This document shows positions 55,019 to 64,000 of a DNA stretch of 64,000 bases, one piece after another. The notes beneath the pieces are model-generated. The model had not been told where the DNA came from. It did not search any database and worked only from the letters and a program-made list of their open reading frames with translations. The position numbers and the translations under genes were made by a program. Positions within the stretch are counted from its first letter, which is position 1. Each line of letters opens with the position of its first letter. Source of the DNA: AP-15 sp963818695 (lineage in GTDB: Bacteria > Pseudomonadota > Alphaproteobacteria > ATCC43930 > CGMCC-115725); the NCBI GenBank assembly GCA_963818695.1, contig CAWFTG010000009.1, positions 1-64,000 on the forward strand, in the 5' to 3' direction.

Positions 55019-56218
55019 CTAGTGCGCACTCGCGGCGTCCGAGGGCTGAATCCGCCAGATCGGATCGCCGCCGCCGAGATCGAGGTTGACCTCGGCCAGG
55101 CTGGATTTCAGCTGATCCTGACTGCCGACATATTTGACCTCGATCCTCGCTTCCTGGCGACTGAGCGACAGCAGGTCGATTTTTCGGATGGCGCTGACCG
55201 AAGCGAGCCGGCCACGCATCTGCACCCACTCCCCAAGACTGGTGATGGGAATGGTGACTGCAAGGCTCTCAGACTGGTCGGAATGCGCGCCGGCACTCCG
55301 TTTGGCGCCGCTCTCGATCTCCGCGGCGGTTGATTCCGCCGCCCTCTTCATAAGGTCGGCTTCGCTTTCTCCGGCGCCGGCTTCGAACGAGTTTGCCTGC
55401 GTATCGACGAGGTGCCCGGAGCGGTATCGCTTCACGCTGATATCGAGCCCGGCAAGCTTGTCGCCTTCACGCCGTGCAGTGGCCAACGCGACGACCGCCT
55501 CGGACACCCGATTGCGTTGCGCGATCGCGGTCAGCGCCTCGGATGTGCCGGATCCAGCCTTCTCCGCATCAATTGCCGCGAGATCTCCGGCATCGCCCAG
55601 CGGCAGTATCAGGCGACCGGGTCCGGACCCGGCCGGCCGCTGCGACCAAGCTGCGCGCCACGCGTTAGGGTCGTCCCACAGGACGAGGTTCGCCCCATCT
55701 TGATAGACGGGCAGAACGACGACGGCCCGATTGCCGCTCTCGGCAGATGGCTTGCTGGCGGCTTCCGTGGGGCTCCTGCCGCCGTTGTCCCCAGGGTTTT
55801 TATCCGGGGGGCTTTTGCTGCCGCTATCCGCTGGCGGGGTCTCGACAACCCTGACCAGCCGCCGCACCTTGGACGGGCGGAAGTGAAAGGTGTAGTCGGC
55901 GACATAGCGCACGGCCGACATGTGTTCGTTTGCCACCTCGAAACTGACGACCATGTCGGTGATCGCCTTGTCGTCGAGCTTCGGTGGCTTGGCAGGTTCG
56001 GACGCGCCGGACAGACGCTCGATGACTGTAGCGAGGGCACGCCTTTGCCCGTCGATGCGCGCCGTCTCCCGCGCCGCCGCGGCGCTGTCGGCGGTCGCAT
56101 CCACCTTCACCGTTGCGGAATAGGCCTCCTCAAATTCCTGCGCGAGGGCCGGTCCCGCCCGCATCGCGGCTACTCCCAGCAGCAGGAGGACGCACGCGGT
56201 CATCAGCCGCAGAGCCAT
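55019..56218 (-). CDS. DUF2066 domain-containing exported protein
   Basis: The start at ATG 56218 (MALRLMTACVLLLLGVAAMR) is preferred because GGAGG lies 8-9 nt upstream and a signal peptide follows at once (cleavage near GPALAQ). The longer ATG at 56275 lacks a ribosome binding site. The mature part has FEEAYSATVKVDATADSAAA, RALATVIERLSGASEPAKPP and later VVLPVYQDGANLVLWDDPNA, typical of DUF2066. Function unknown, periplasmic by prediction. It is conserved beside hdaA and purMN in Alphaproteobacteria; here purM is not next to it. Confidence 0.8.
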   Translation of the reverse strand: MALRLMTACVLLLLGVAAMRAGPALAQEFEEAYSATVKVDATADSAAAARETARIDGQRRALATVIERLSGASEPAKPPKLDDKAITDMVVSFEVANEHMSAVRYVADYTFHFRPSKVRRLVRVVETPPADSGSKSPPDKNPGDNGGRSPTEAASKPSAESGNRAVVVLPVYQDGANLVLWDDPNAWRAAWSQRPAGSGPGRLILPLGDAGDLAAIDAEKAGSGTSEALTAIAQRNRVSEAVVALATARREGDKLAGLDISVKRYRSGHLVDTQANSFEAGAGESEADLMKRAAESTAAEIESGAKRSAGAHSDQSESLAVTIPITSLGEWVQMRGRLASVSAIRKIDLLSLSRQEARIEVKYVGSQDQLKSSLAEVNLDLGGGDPIWRIQPSDAASAH

Positions 56219-56360
56219 TGCAAACCGCCTCCGACCCGATATCTTCGCGGCTGTCGGCCGCCGCGCAGCGGTCATACAGCAGTTTTTACGAGGACGCCAT
56301 CAGCAGCAGAACCCGCCGGGCGGTAGATCCGGAACAGTGCCCCAGAGCCGGGAAGCCGCA

Positions 56361-57050
56361 ATGGCGCGGCTGAGGATCGGCGTGCTGATCTCGGGCCGGG
56401 GCTCCAATCTGCAGGCCCTGATTGCGGCATCTTCGGCTGAGGCATACCCGGCCGAACTCGCTCTCGTTATCAGCAGCCGGGCCGAAGCGCAGGGCCTCGG
56501 CGTCGCGTCCGCGGCCGGCATTCCGGTCGTGGTCATCCCGCATCGCGACCGGCGCGCCTTCGCGGCCGAGGCGCAGCCGCGGCTTTGCGAGCGCCGGGTC
56601 GAGCTCGTCTGCCTCGCCGGCTTCATGCGCATTTTGGACGCGAATTTTGTGGAGGCGTGGCGCGACCGGATGGTCAATATTCATCCCTCGCTGCTCCCTT
56701 CCTTCCGCGGTCTGCATGCACAGCGGCAGGCGCTTGCAGCTGGCGTCCGCTTTGCCGGCTGCACGGTTCATTTCGTCCGCCCGGAACTCGACTGCGGGCC
56801 GATCATCGCTCAGGCGGTCGTGCCGGTTCATCCCGACGACGATGAGGCGCGGCTGTCGGAGCGAATTCTCCATACCGAGCATCGGCTCTACCCACTTGCC
56901 GTGCGGCTGATTGCGGAAGGACGGGTCCGGGTCGTCCCTGGAGTAGTTGCTGAGCGGGTCGAGATCGCGAACGCCCGCATCCCGAATATTTTGGCACTCA
57001 ATCCGCAGGATTGCCGCGGCGACCCTTGCCTTGAACCCAGGCCAGGATAG
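56361..57050 (+). CDS. purN: Phosphoribosylglycinamide formyltransferase
   Basis: A 229-residue protein from ATG 56361 (MARLRIGVLISGRGSNLQAL). Catalytic and folate-site motifs: LISGRGSNLQALI, VCLAGFMRILDANFVEAWRD, MVNIHPSLLPSFRGLHAQRQ (His), AGCTVHFVRPELDCGPIIAQ (Asp). It transfers the formyl group from 10-formyl-THF to GAR in purine synthesis. It is usually cotranscribed with purM; purM is absent upstream, where DUF2066 diverges. Confidence 0.95.
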   Translation: MARLRIGVLISGRGSNLQALIAASSAEAYPAELALVISSRAEAQGLGVASAAGIPVVVIPHRDRRAFAAEAQPRLCERRVELVCLAGFMRILDANFVEAWRDRMVNIHPSLLPSFRGLHAQRQALAAGVRFAGCTVHFVRPELDCGPIIAQAVVPVHPDDDEARLSERILHTEHRLYPLAVRLIAEGRVRVVPGVVAERVEIANARIPNILALNPQDCRGDPCLEPRPG

Positions 57051-57090
57051 GGTATGCCCGCAATAGAGTTGTGTAGCAGATAGGAAAGCG

Positions 57091-57216
57091 ATGGCGGTAG
57101 TCGATCCCGATTTCGAGCAACATCGTCAGACCTGGATCGCGTTCACCCGTGTAGTGAGATACGCGATGGCCGTGATCGTTCTCATCCTGATCGGGCTGGC
57201 GATTTTCACCTTGTAG
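57091..57216 (+). CDS. aa3-type cytochrome c oxidase subunit IV
   Basis: A 41-residue ORF: MAVVDPDFEQHRQTWIAFTR, VVRYAMAVIVLILIGLAIFT, L. The polar start with HxxTWxxFxR and a single C-terminal transmembrane helix are typical of the bacterial COX IV (PF07835) peptide. It accompanies aa3 oxidase although no oxidase genes are adjacent. GGAAAGCG precedes the ATG. It is too short for most ORF filters. Confidence 0.85.
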   Translation: MAVVDPDFEQHRQTWIAFTRVVRYAMAVIVLILIGLAIFTL

Positions 57217-57223
57217 ACCGTCT

Positions 57224-58532
57224 TTACTTCGTAGCTCCGGGGCGCGCCGACGAAAGAGTCTTCGATTCGCCCGCGTTTGGGGGCAAGCCGGCTCGACCGG
57301 CCACACGCGCCATGGCCAAAACCAAGAAAAGCGAGAAAGACAAGGTGCCGAGCCACCATTCCTGCCATATGCCGTAAGTGCCAAAGCAGCCGAGAAATGC
57401 AATCGTCAGGCTGCCGCCGGCCGCGGCGGCGAACAGCGGCGGCCACTCGACACGGGCGAGAGCACCCCAGACGAGCGTCGCCACCAGCGCAAATAGCGCC
57501 GCCCCAGGCGCACCGAGTTCGAGCCAGACCTGCAGGGCCGCATTGTGCGGATGCAACGGCATCCAAATCTCCCCGGGTCTGATCGGGTCGTCGCCGCCCG
57601 GGATGGCGCGCGACGCGTCCAAGCCCCAACCGATGACCGGCCGTTCGGCGATGCGATCGCCGGCAAATGACCAGATCAGCAGACGGTGACCCGCCGAGAT
57701 TTTAAAGCTGTCGGCCGCCTCGCCGAGACCGGGCAATCGCTCGAGCCGCGCAAAGGTCAACGGCGCCGCGATGATAGCGACCACTGAGATCACCAGGGCG
57801 ACCCCGGCGACAACCGGGCGTGCCCGGTAGAGGAGTAAACCGATCGCCAGGCCGGCGAACAGCACCGCTTTCGCGGCGGTCCCCGACAGCTCGTAAACCG
57901 TTATGGCCGTCCCCGCCGCCAGCAGAGTTGCAAGGATCGTCTGGCCGAGAGAAATCAAAACGGCGCTCGCGGGCAACACTAAGAGCGCAAACGATATCGA
58001 AGCCTGGTTTAGCTGGGTTGGCCGATAAGCGCGGGCCGAGAAGAGCGAGCTCAAGCCGCCGGCGGTAGCCAGGTCAATCGCCACCATTGTGATCCCGAGC
58101 GCCATTCCGATGAGCAATAGGAATACCAGGCGGCGCGGTGCCGCGACTAAGGCGGCCCCGGCAGAAAGCGAGAGCCCGACGGCAAATAGACCGGCGAGTT
58201 CGAGCCGCCACGACCAAACTGCGCACCGGATTGACCGACCACGAGGCCGACGCGGTCCCCCATAGCAGAAGACAGCCCAGCAGCACGGCGGCAATCAGGG
58301 GGATGCGGGTCGGCCTTATTCCGCTTGCCGACAGTACCAAACCGGCGGCGCACAGCCCCGCGGCCGAGACGAGCGCGGCCACGGCGCGCGGCAGCACGAC
58401 CAGGAGCGGAAAAAATAGCAAAGCAGCGGTGTCTAGACCGGCCTCGGACCACGCTGCGATGCGCTGGGCAAACCGGTTTCGGAAGAATGGGAAGGGTTGG
58501 GATCGCGAACCTTCCGCCGGCCTCCCGGGCAA
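57224..58532 (-). pseudogene. O-antigen ligase/Wzy-like membrane protein with one +1 frameshift
   Basis: A likely TTG start at 58532 leads to AALLFFPLLVVLPRAVAALV and LGCLLLWGTASASWSVNPVR. Near 58205 an extra base shifts the frame into LELAGLFAVGLSLSAGAALV and the remainder, including FSARAYRPTQLNQASISFAL, HRLLIWSFAGDRIAERPVIG, WGLDASRAIPGG and MPLHPHNAALQVWLELGAPG, the Wzy_C/O-antigen ligase loop. Many transmembrane helices. The 1309-nt span minus one base is 436 codons. It would ligate or polymerise surface glycans. The start is uncertain. Confidence 0.75.
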
Positions 58533-58576
58533 GATGCCCCCGGTCAAAGAGGCGGGGTCAGCAGGATCTGCCGCCC

Positions 58577-59002
58577 TCACTGAGGAAAGATTTCGATCGC
58601 GGAGAAAAAGAAAGCGATCTCCTGCGCCGCATTCTCGGGCGAATCGGACCCGTGGACCGAATTTGCTTCGATCGACTCGGCGAAATCCTTCCTGATGGTG
58701 CCGGGCGCGGCGTTCGCCGGGTTTGTCGCGCCCATGATTTCGCGGTTCAGCGCCACCGCGTTCTCCCCTTCGAGCACCTGGACTATAACCGGAGCCGAAC
58801 TCATAAACGCGACCAGATCGCGGTAGAACGGACGCCCGGCATGCACTTCGTAGAACCGCTCCGCTTGGCGCCGCGAAAGCTGAATCCGCTTCTGCGCGAT
58901 GATGTGCAGCCCGCCCCTCTCGAAGCGGTCGTTGATCGCGCCGGTAAGATTGCGCCGGGTCGCGTCCGGTTTGATAATCGACAAAGTCCGTTCGATGGTC
59001 AT
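58577..59002 (-). CDS. ndk: Nucleoside-diphosphate kinase
   Basis: A 141-residue protein (MTIERTLSIIKPDATRRNLT). An ATG two codons upstream, at 59008, is an alternative start. The active-site His is in ANSVHGSDSPENAAQEIAFF. Length and all conserved blocks are normal. It equilibrates NTP pools using ATP. It follows holC on the same strand. Confidence 0.95.
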   Translation of the reverse strand: MTIERTLSIIKPDATRRNLTGAINDRFERGGLHIIAQKRIQLSRRQAERFYEVHAGRPFYRDLVAFMSSAPVIVQVLEGENAVALNREIMGATNPANAAPGTIRKDFAESIEANSVHGSDSPENAAQEIAFFFSAIEIFPQ

Positions 59003-59085
59003 CCGCATCTCTCGTTCGGGGAGAGCCGCGGGTTATAGCGAGCGTTGAGTCGACCGGCAAACCCGGCGGTAAAAACGACGCCTCT

Positions 59086-59532
59086 TCAGGTCTTTCGCTC
59101 CCAGCCCAATGCCGTCTGCTGCCAATAGGCCAAATTGTTCCCGGCTTCGCGGGCACGGCGCCAACGGCCACGTGCCGCCTCGACCGCGTCCGCATCGTTG
59201 CCGTCGAAGACGTCGGCACCGCGGGCGAACGCCTGGAAATCCTCGACTTCGAGGCCGTCCACCAGAACGATCATCGAAGCGCCGTTCGGGTTCTCGGCCT
59301 GATGGGTAAGCCAGATCGGCTGCATCGCCGGGTTGCCGTCGCGCACAGAACCGTGCGGCAGAAACGCGGCCTCCTCATAGGTCCACAGCACCGCATTGAG
59401 GTGTTCGATCCGCTCGGGAGAAGCGGCGCGCACGACTACTCGATGGCCCTGCGCGCGGGCTCGCTCGAGGAGCTTTGGCAAAGCCCGTTCCAGCGGCATC
59501 GACAGCAAGTGGTAGAAGCCGATTTCGGCCAA
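59086..59532 (-). CDS. holC: DNA polymerase III chi subunit
   Basis: A TTG start at 59532 (MAEIGFYHLLSMPLERALPK) is chosen because GGGAGG lies just upstream and the family begins there; the longer ATG frame enters pepA. Motifs: LLERARAQGHRVVVRAASPE, LWTYEEAAFLPHGSVRDGNP, PIWLTHQAENPNGASMIVLV. It links the clamp loader to SSB. It comes 32 bp after pepA, the usual alphaproteobacterial order. Confidence 0.85.
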   Translation of the reverse strand: MAEIGFYHLLSMPLERALPKLLERARAQGHRVVVRAASPERIEHLNAVLWTYEEAAFLPHGSVRDGNPAMQPIWLTHQAENPNGASMIVLVDGLEVEDFQAFARGADVFDGNDADAVEAARGRWRRAREAGNNLAYWQQTALGWERKT

Positions 59533-59564
59533 GGCCTGGCCTCCCAACGACGGTCGTGGCGCCG

Positions 59565-61076
59565 CTATTCCCTCTCGTAATACTGGGAGACGAACCGATC
59601 GAGCAGCCTGACGCCAAACGCGGTGGCGCCCTTCGGCACAGTCGGCGCGTCCTTTGTCGACCACGCTGTCCCGGCGATGTCGAGATGGGCCCATGGCACC
59701 CCGTTGACGAAACGCTGCAGAAACTGGGCCCCGATGATGCTCCCCGCAGCCCGGCCTCCGCCGATGTTTTTGACGTCAGCGGCGTCGCTGTCGATTTCGC
59801 GGTCATAGCTTTCGTCGAGCGGCAGCCGCCAGACTTGCTCGTCAACCGCTCTGCCGGCTTCGACCAGCCGATCGGCGAGCTCGTCATTGTTCGAGAACAT
59901 ACCCGCTCGACGATGGCCGAGCGCGACGATCACGGCGCCCGTCAAGGTCGCCAGATCTACGATCAGGCGCGGCTTGAAGCGATCCTGGCAATACCACAGC
60001 GCGTCGGCGAGCACCAACCGGCCCTCGGCGTCGGTGTTCAACACTTCGATCGTCTGACCGGACATCGAGGTGACGATGTCACCCGGACGCTGCGCCGTGC
60101 CGGACGGCATGTTCTCGACTAGGCCGACGACCCCGACCGCGTTCACCGGGGCCTTGCGCGCGGCGAGCAGCCGCACCAGGCCAATGACCACGGCAGAGCC
60201 CGCCATATCCCATTTCATGTCGCCCATGCCCGCGGCGGGCTTGATCGAGATGCCGCCGGTATCGAAGGTGACGCCCTTGCCGACAAAGGCGAGGGGCTGG
60301 CTGCCCGCTTTGCCGGAGCCTTTGGCGCCGTGCCATTGCATGACAACGAGGTGGGGCGGCCGGGCGCTGCCCTGTCCGACGCCCAGCAGCGCATTCATCC
60401 CGAGCTCTCGCATTTTGTGCTCGTCGAGGATTTCGACGTCGACGCCAAATTCTGAGAGTCGTTGGGCTTCTGCCGCCAGCGTCTCGGGATAGATCACGTT
60501 CGCCGGTTCGGAAACCAAATCGCGGGTTAGAAACACGGCTGCCGCCGTCTGCTCCAGCGGCTTATAGGCACGTTTCGCGGCTTTCGCGCCGCTAGTCGCG
60601 ACGGTCAGGCGAACCAGCGATGGCTTCTGCTCCGGCTTCTGCTTGGTCTTGTACTTGTCGAAGCGATAGGATCTGAGCTGCGCGCCAAAGGCGAGTTCGG
60701 CGGCCGCCTCGGTCGGACCGATCGATGCCCCCTCGGCAACGTCGATCATCAGCGTCGCCTCCTCCTCTCCGGCACCGTTCAGATGCGCGACCAGATTTCC
60801 GCCAAGTTGCTGGAATGATCGGGAGTCGGGCGATTCGGGTTTGGCGAGACCGGCAAGAACAATCCGGCTCGCCGAGAGATTGGGAGGGCCGACAATCGGC
60901 AGAACCTCGTTCCTCTTGCCGCTGAAACGAGATGCGGCTGCGAGGGCACGGGTGATAGCGCCTGCCGCTGCCTCGTCGAGCCGGCTCGCGGCCGGCGTCA
61001 ACACCTTCCCTTCCCATATCCCGACCACCACGGCACCGGAGCGGGGCAAGTCGGGTTCGGTAAAGCTGATCTTCAT
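59565..61076 (-). CDS. pepA: Leucyl aminopeptidase
   Basis: A 503-residue M17 peptidase. The C-terminal catalytic domain has LAFVGKGVTFDTGGISIKPA, GMGDMKWDMAGSAVVIGLVR and the signature NTDAEGRLVLADAL, which supply the two-metal ligands. The N-terminal domain (about 1-160) is typical but variable. It is divergent from lptF with a 400-bp intergenic region. Also known to act in XerCD recombination in some bacteria; that role is not implied here. Confidence 0.95.
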   Translation of the reverse strand: MKISFTEPDLPRSGAVVVGIWEGKVLTPAASRLDEAAAGAITRALAAASRFSGKRNEVLPIVGPPNLSASRIVLAGLAKPESPDSRSFQQLGGNLVAHLNGAGEEEATLMIDVAEGASIGPTEAAAELAFGAQLRSYRFDKYKTKQKPEQKPSLVRLTVATSGAKAAKRAYKPLEQTAAAVFLTRDLVSEPANVIYPETLAAEAQRLSEFGVDVEILDEHKMRELGMNALLGVGQGSARPPHLVVMQWHGAKGSGKAGSQPLAFVGKGVTFDTGGISIKPAAGMGDMKWDMAGSAVVIGLVRLLAARKAPVNAVGVVGLVENMPSGTAQRPGDIVTSMSGQTIEVLNTDAEGRLVLADALWYCQDRFKPRLIVDLATLTGAVIVALGHRRAGMFSNNDELADRLVEAGRAVDEQVWRLPLDESYDREIDSDAADVKNIGGGRAAGSIIGAQFLQRFVNGVPWAHLDIAGTAWSTKDAPTVPKGATAFGVRLLDRFVSQYYERE

Positions 61077-61483
61077 CGGGCGGCCTCAAAAACTGAGCGG
61101 GAGGTACAGCGGGCACTGCCTCTGGGCAGAAAATAGGTGTTAGATAGTCGAGAGCTGGAGTTGACGCCAGGATTGCGCGCAGCCGGTACGCTCACAGCAC
61201 CTGCAACCATAACTTGCGGCTGAATCTTTCACCGCTGCTCTTACAGCAAATCTGCAGCGGAACTCTCTTATACGTAGTGGTGACCGGGACCTCAAGAACA
61301 GCGGCTGCCTTGCTCCCGGCATGCGTCGCGTACGGAGAGAGGGAGGGGGTGAAGGGCGGCTGGCGACGAAACTGAGGTCACCTTGGGTCAGGGCGAATAT
61401 GCGCTGCGATGAAGGCAATTCTTTGGTCGCGCCGTGGACATCGATCTGGCCGGGTCGCGACCCACTCCTTATGATCGATTACG
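61077..61483. promoter_or_regulatory. Divergent promoter region between pepA and lptF
   Basis: A 407-bp gap between oppositely oriented genes, so it must hold promoters for both. Short ORFs on either strand have no family resemblance. I could not fix individual -35/-10 boxes with confidence. Confidence 0.4.
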
Positions 61484-62620
61484 ATGAAGAGGCTCGACCG
61501 CTACATTCTGCGCCAGTGCTTCGGCGTGATGATCTTTGTGACCGCCGCACTCAGCGCGGCGATCTGGCTAGCCCAGTCGCTGCGGCTGATCGATCTGATC
61601 GTCAACCGCGGCCTGTCGATCGAGATCTTCCTTTACTTGGCGGTGCTGATCCTGCCTCGCTTTCTCGATATCGTGCTGCCGATCGGCATCTTTATCGCCG
61701 TGCTCTTTACCTTCAACCGGCTGACCGGCGAGAGCGAGATCGTCGTGATGCGATCGGCGGGGCTCAGCCATCTTGCGCTGTCCAAGCCCGTATTGCTGCT
61801 CGCCGGAATCGCCTTTCTCGTGCTGATGAGCCTCTCCACCTATTTTCTGCCGGCTTCGAACAGGGCTTTCAAAGACCTGCAATTCGAGATCCGCAACCGC
61901 TTTGTTTCGAGCCTGCTCCAGGAAGGCACATTCACGACGATCTCGGACAAGCTGACGATTTACATCCGCAGCCGGGACGATCGGGGCGAGGTCACCGGCC
62001 TCCTGATCAGTGATAGCCGCGACCCTCAGAAGCCGGTTACAATTCTTGCCGAACGCGGTGTCTTCGTCGATTCGCCGACCGGCGCCCAAATCGTCATGGT
62101 CAACGGCAACCGGCAGCAGTTCGACCCCGAAAGCCACAAGCTCTCGCTGCTGACCTTCGATAGTTACACGCTCGATCTCAATGCTTGGCACGATGCGCCG
62201 GTGGTTCGCTTCCGAGAAGCTCAGGAGCGCTTTCTAGGCGAACTGTTCACTCCGCCCGCGGACGCCGACGCGTCCCTTCGCGCTACTTTCCTTGCCGAGG
62301 CGCATCAGCGCATTCTCGTCCCCCTCTCCGCCTTCAGTTTCTGCGTGATCCCGCTGGTTTGCCTATTGCCAGGCGAGCTCAACCGCCGCGGACAATTGAG
62401 ACGCGTCCTGCTGGCGATAGGTCTGGCCTTTGCATTCGAGTTGCTCGACATCGGCGTCAACAATCTCGCGTTCCGGTCACCGGCGGCAATCCCGTTGATG
62501 TATATGGCCGACCTCTTGCCGTTTGCGCTCGGCTTTGGAATCCTGATGCGCGGGGGGATAAAGCTCGGTTTCCGCCGGCCGCTGCTCGCCGTGCGGACGG
62601 CGCCCCACCTGGCGCACTGA
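61484..62620 (+). CDS. lptF: LPS export permease LptF
   Basis: A 378-residue YjgP/YjgQ protein. It starts MKRLDRYILRQCFGVMIFVT with TM helices near 10-35, 50-75 and 95-120, a periplasmic jellyroll-like domain (about 125-265), and three C-terminal helices (PLSAFSFCVIPLVCLLPGEL; LLAIGLAFAFELLDIGVNNL; MADLLPFALGFGILM). With LptG and LptB it extracts LPS from the inner membrane. lptG follows 28 bp downstream. Confidence 0.95.
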   Translation: MKRLDRYILRQCFGVMIFVTAALSAAIWLAQSLRLIDLIVNRGLSIEIFLYLAVLILPRFLDIVLPIGIFIAVLFTFNRLTGESEIVVMRSAGLSHLALSKPVLLLAGIAFLVLMSLSTYFLPASNRAFKDLQFEIRNRFVSSLLQEGTFTTISDKLTIYIRSRDDRGEVTGLLISDSRDPQKPVTILAERGVFVDSPTGAQIVMVNGNRQQFDPESHKLSLLTFDSYTLDLNAWHDAPVVRFREAQERFLGELFTPPADADASLRATFLAEAHQRILVPLSAFSFCVIPLVCLLPGELNRRGQLRRVLLAIGLAFAFELLDIGVNNLAFRSPAAIPLMYMADLLPFALGFGILMRGGIKLGFRRPLLAVRTAPHLAH

Positions 62621-62647
62621 CAACCTGCGGCGATTCGGAGGGGGCCG

Positions 62648-63745
62648 TTGCTCGTCGCGAAGACCTTCTCTGCCTATATCGCCCGCCAATTCTCGGTATG
62701 GTTCGGTGGCGTCTTCGCGGCGATGGTCATCGTCACCTTTCTGCTCGATTACATCGAGCTGATCCGCCGCGGTGGCGCCAAAATCCAGGCGACCTTGGGG
62801 CTGCTGCTCGAAATGGCGGCCTTGAAGCTGCCGCACACAGCGCAAGAGGTCCTGCCCTTCGCCATTTTGTTCGGGACGATGCTCGCCTTCTGGCGTCTGA
62901 CCCGCAACAACGAGCTCGTCGTCGCTCGCGCGGCCGGAGTTTCCGTTTGGCAGTTTCTGACCCCGGCCGTGCTCGTCGCGTTTCTGATCGGTCTCGTCGC
63001 GGTGACGATATTCAACCCCATCGCTTCACTGACCGAAGCGGCTTACGAGAAGCTCGAAGGTCACATTCTCCGCCAGGGCTCCGACCAGCTTGCCCTTTCC
63101 GACTCTGGTTTGTGGCTCCGGCAGAGCGATCAAGCCGGCAATCAAATCGTGATCCACGCCGGCAAAATTGCTTCTCAGCAAATGGTCCTCGATGCCGTCA
63201 CGCTCTTCTTTTTCAACGACGCGACTCGGTTCACCTCGCGGATCGACGCGCAGACGGCGCGGCTCGAAAGCGGCGATTGGGTGATCGAGAACGGTATTCG
63301 CTGGACCGCCGACGAGCCTCCCCGGCCATTCGACGAAATACACCTGGCGACCACCCTGACGCCGCGCAAGATCGAGGAGAGCTTCGCCTCGCCGGACACG
63401 ATGTCGTTCTGGGACTTGCCCGGGTTTATCGAGTTGCTCGAACAGTCGGGCTTTCCGGCACAGCGCCACCGGCTGCATTTCAACGTGCTGCTTGCCCGCC
63501 CGTTCTTGTTGTGCGCGATGGTGCTCGTGGCGGCGACCTTCAGTCTGCGCATGCAGCGGCGCGGCGGCGCCACCTTGATGATCGTCGGCGGCGTCGCCAG
63601 CGGGTTCCTGTTGTATTTCGTGTCCGACATCGTTTTTGCGCTGGGGCTTTCTACCAAGATCCCGGTCGCGTTGGCGGCCTGGACGCCGACCGGAGTGAGC
63701 CTGATTTTCGGCACCTCGATGCTGCTCCATCTGGAGGACGGCTGA
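62648..63745 (+). CDS. lptG: LPS export permease LptG
   Basis: A 365-residue protein from a TTG start preceded by GGAGGG (MLVAKTFSAYIARQFSVWFG). Same six-helix plus periplasmic domain layout as LptF; conserved KLPHTAQEVLPFAILFGTML, TRNNELVVARAAGVSVWQFL and the C-terminal PVALAAWTPTGVSLIFGTSM. The stop overlaps the lptD start by one base (TGATG), so the operon is tightly coupled. Confidence 0.95.
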   Translation: MLVAKTFSAYIARQFSVWFGGVFAAMVIVTFLLDYIELIRRGGAKIQATLGLLLEMAALKLPHTAQEVLPFAILFGTMLAFWRLTRNNELVVARAAGVSVWQFLTPAVLVAFLIGLVAVTIFNPIASLTEAAYEKLEGHILRQGSDQLALSDSGLWLRQSDQAGNQIVIHAGKIASQQMVLDAVTLFFFNDATRFTSRIDAQTARLESGDWVIENGIRWTADEPPRPFDEIHLATTLTPRKIEESFASPDTMSFWDLPGFIELLEQSGFPAQRHRLHFNVLLARPFLLCAMVLVAATFSLRMQRRGGATLMIVGGVASGFLLYFVSDIVFALGLSTKIPVALAAWTPTGVSLIFGTSMLLHLEDG

Positions 63746-64000
63746 TGGGCGGCCGTGCGAGCCCGAGTTGCCGGGGCATCGCCTCATGGCTCGTGAGGAG
63801 CCTCCTTGGTGTGCTCGTGATGGTGAGCGCGGCACTTCCAGCCACCGCCGAATTCACCATCGGCGCCGGTGCCCAAGGGGACAAAAACGCCCCGATCCTG
63901 TTTCGCGCCGACGAGATCCAGTACGACGAGCAGCTGGCCCTGACGATCGCCCGCGGTCATGTCGAAATCTCCCAGAACGGACAGGTTCTGCTCGCCGACA
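63745..64000 (+). CDS. lptD: LPS-assembly protein LptD (N-terminal part, runs off the window)
   Basis: From ATG 63745: MGGRASPSCRGIASWLVRSL with a signal peptide (LLGVLVMVSAALPATA). Then come PILFRADEIQYDEQLALTIA and RGHVEISQNGQVLLAD, the start of the periplasmic OstA/LptA-like beta-jellyroll. LptD inserts LPS into the outer membrane. Only about 85 codons are visible. Confidence 0.9.
   Translation, partial: MGGRASPSCRGIASWLVRSLLGVLVMVSAALPATAEFTIGAGAQGDKNAPILFRADEIQYDEQLALTIARGHVEISQNGQVLLAD

Overview
The window looks like a high-GC alphaproteobacterial chromosome carrying part of an integrated conjugative-type element. The evidence for the host is the rRNA operon order 16S - tRNA-Ile(GAT) - tRNA-Ala(TGC) - 23S - 5S - tRNA-fMet, a HdaA-type DnaA relative, an aa3-type cytochrome oxidase subunit IV, and the lptD/lptG/lptF - pepA - holC - ndk neighbourhood. 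I cannot place the genus from sequence alone.

Region 1 (1-18.3 kb, almost all minus strand) is a replication/maintenance module typical of alphaproteobacterial plasmids and ICEs: RepA (RPA type, with iteron-like repeats inside its 3' end), a small HTH protein, DUF2285 proteins, an XRE regulator, DUF736, a DUF5615/DUF433 toxin-antitoxin pair, DUF2493, a Toprim protein, a 1466-residue methylase-helicase of the strawberry notch family, DUF3846, ArdC antirestriction protein and a 710-residue ParB-like protein. Several genes have long 5' leaders. Three leaders (before the strawberry notch, zinc-ribbon and 126-residue genes) are homologous and can fold into the same pseudoknot next to the ribosome binding site.

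Region 2 (19-37.5 kb) is cargo: a small ORF with an excellent ribosome binding site, a PIN-type toxin-antitoxin pair, rmuC, and a minus-strand defence-like operon. In transcription order the operon is a 68-residue protein, a Rad50/RecF-like ATPase with a CxxC hook, a SNF2 helicase, a DNA methylase and a type III Res-like helicase-nuclease. The methylase is split by an IS1595-family element with an exact 8-bp target duplication. A YjzC-like protein, an XRE/ImmA-IrrE protein, a frameshifted phospholipase D-like gene and a tyrosine recombinase follow. The recombinase lies next to tRNA-fMet, the probable element boundary.

Region 3 (37.7-44.1 kb) is the rRNA operon on the minus strand. The 23S gene has intervening sequences at positions that look like helix 45 (with a frameshifted four-helix-bundle ORF) and helix 25. 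The spacers carry palindromes built from the same short word, and 17-bp duplications of the tRNA-Ala 3' end.

Region 4 (44.1-64 kb) is chromosomal: a SoeABC-like molybdoenzyme, a TAXI solute-binding protein, recQ, a decayed ISNCY transposase, sixA-like, hdaA, a CDP-alcohol phosphatidyltransferase, DUF2066, purN, coxIV, an O-antigen-ligase-like gene, ndk, holC, pepA, lptF, lptG and the start of lptD.

Two threads cross the whole window. A 20-24-nt hairpin repeat (core CCCCGCGAAAGCGGGG) interrupts the Toprim gene, sits in frame inside the strawberry notch gene, appears twice in the transposase relic and sits in rRNA spacers. Seven genes carry net +1-nucleotide frameshifts, eight in all, and never -1; this could be real decay or assembly error.
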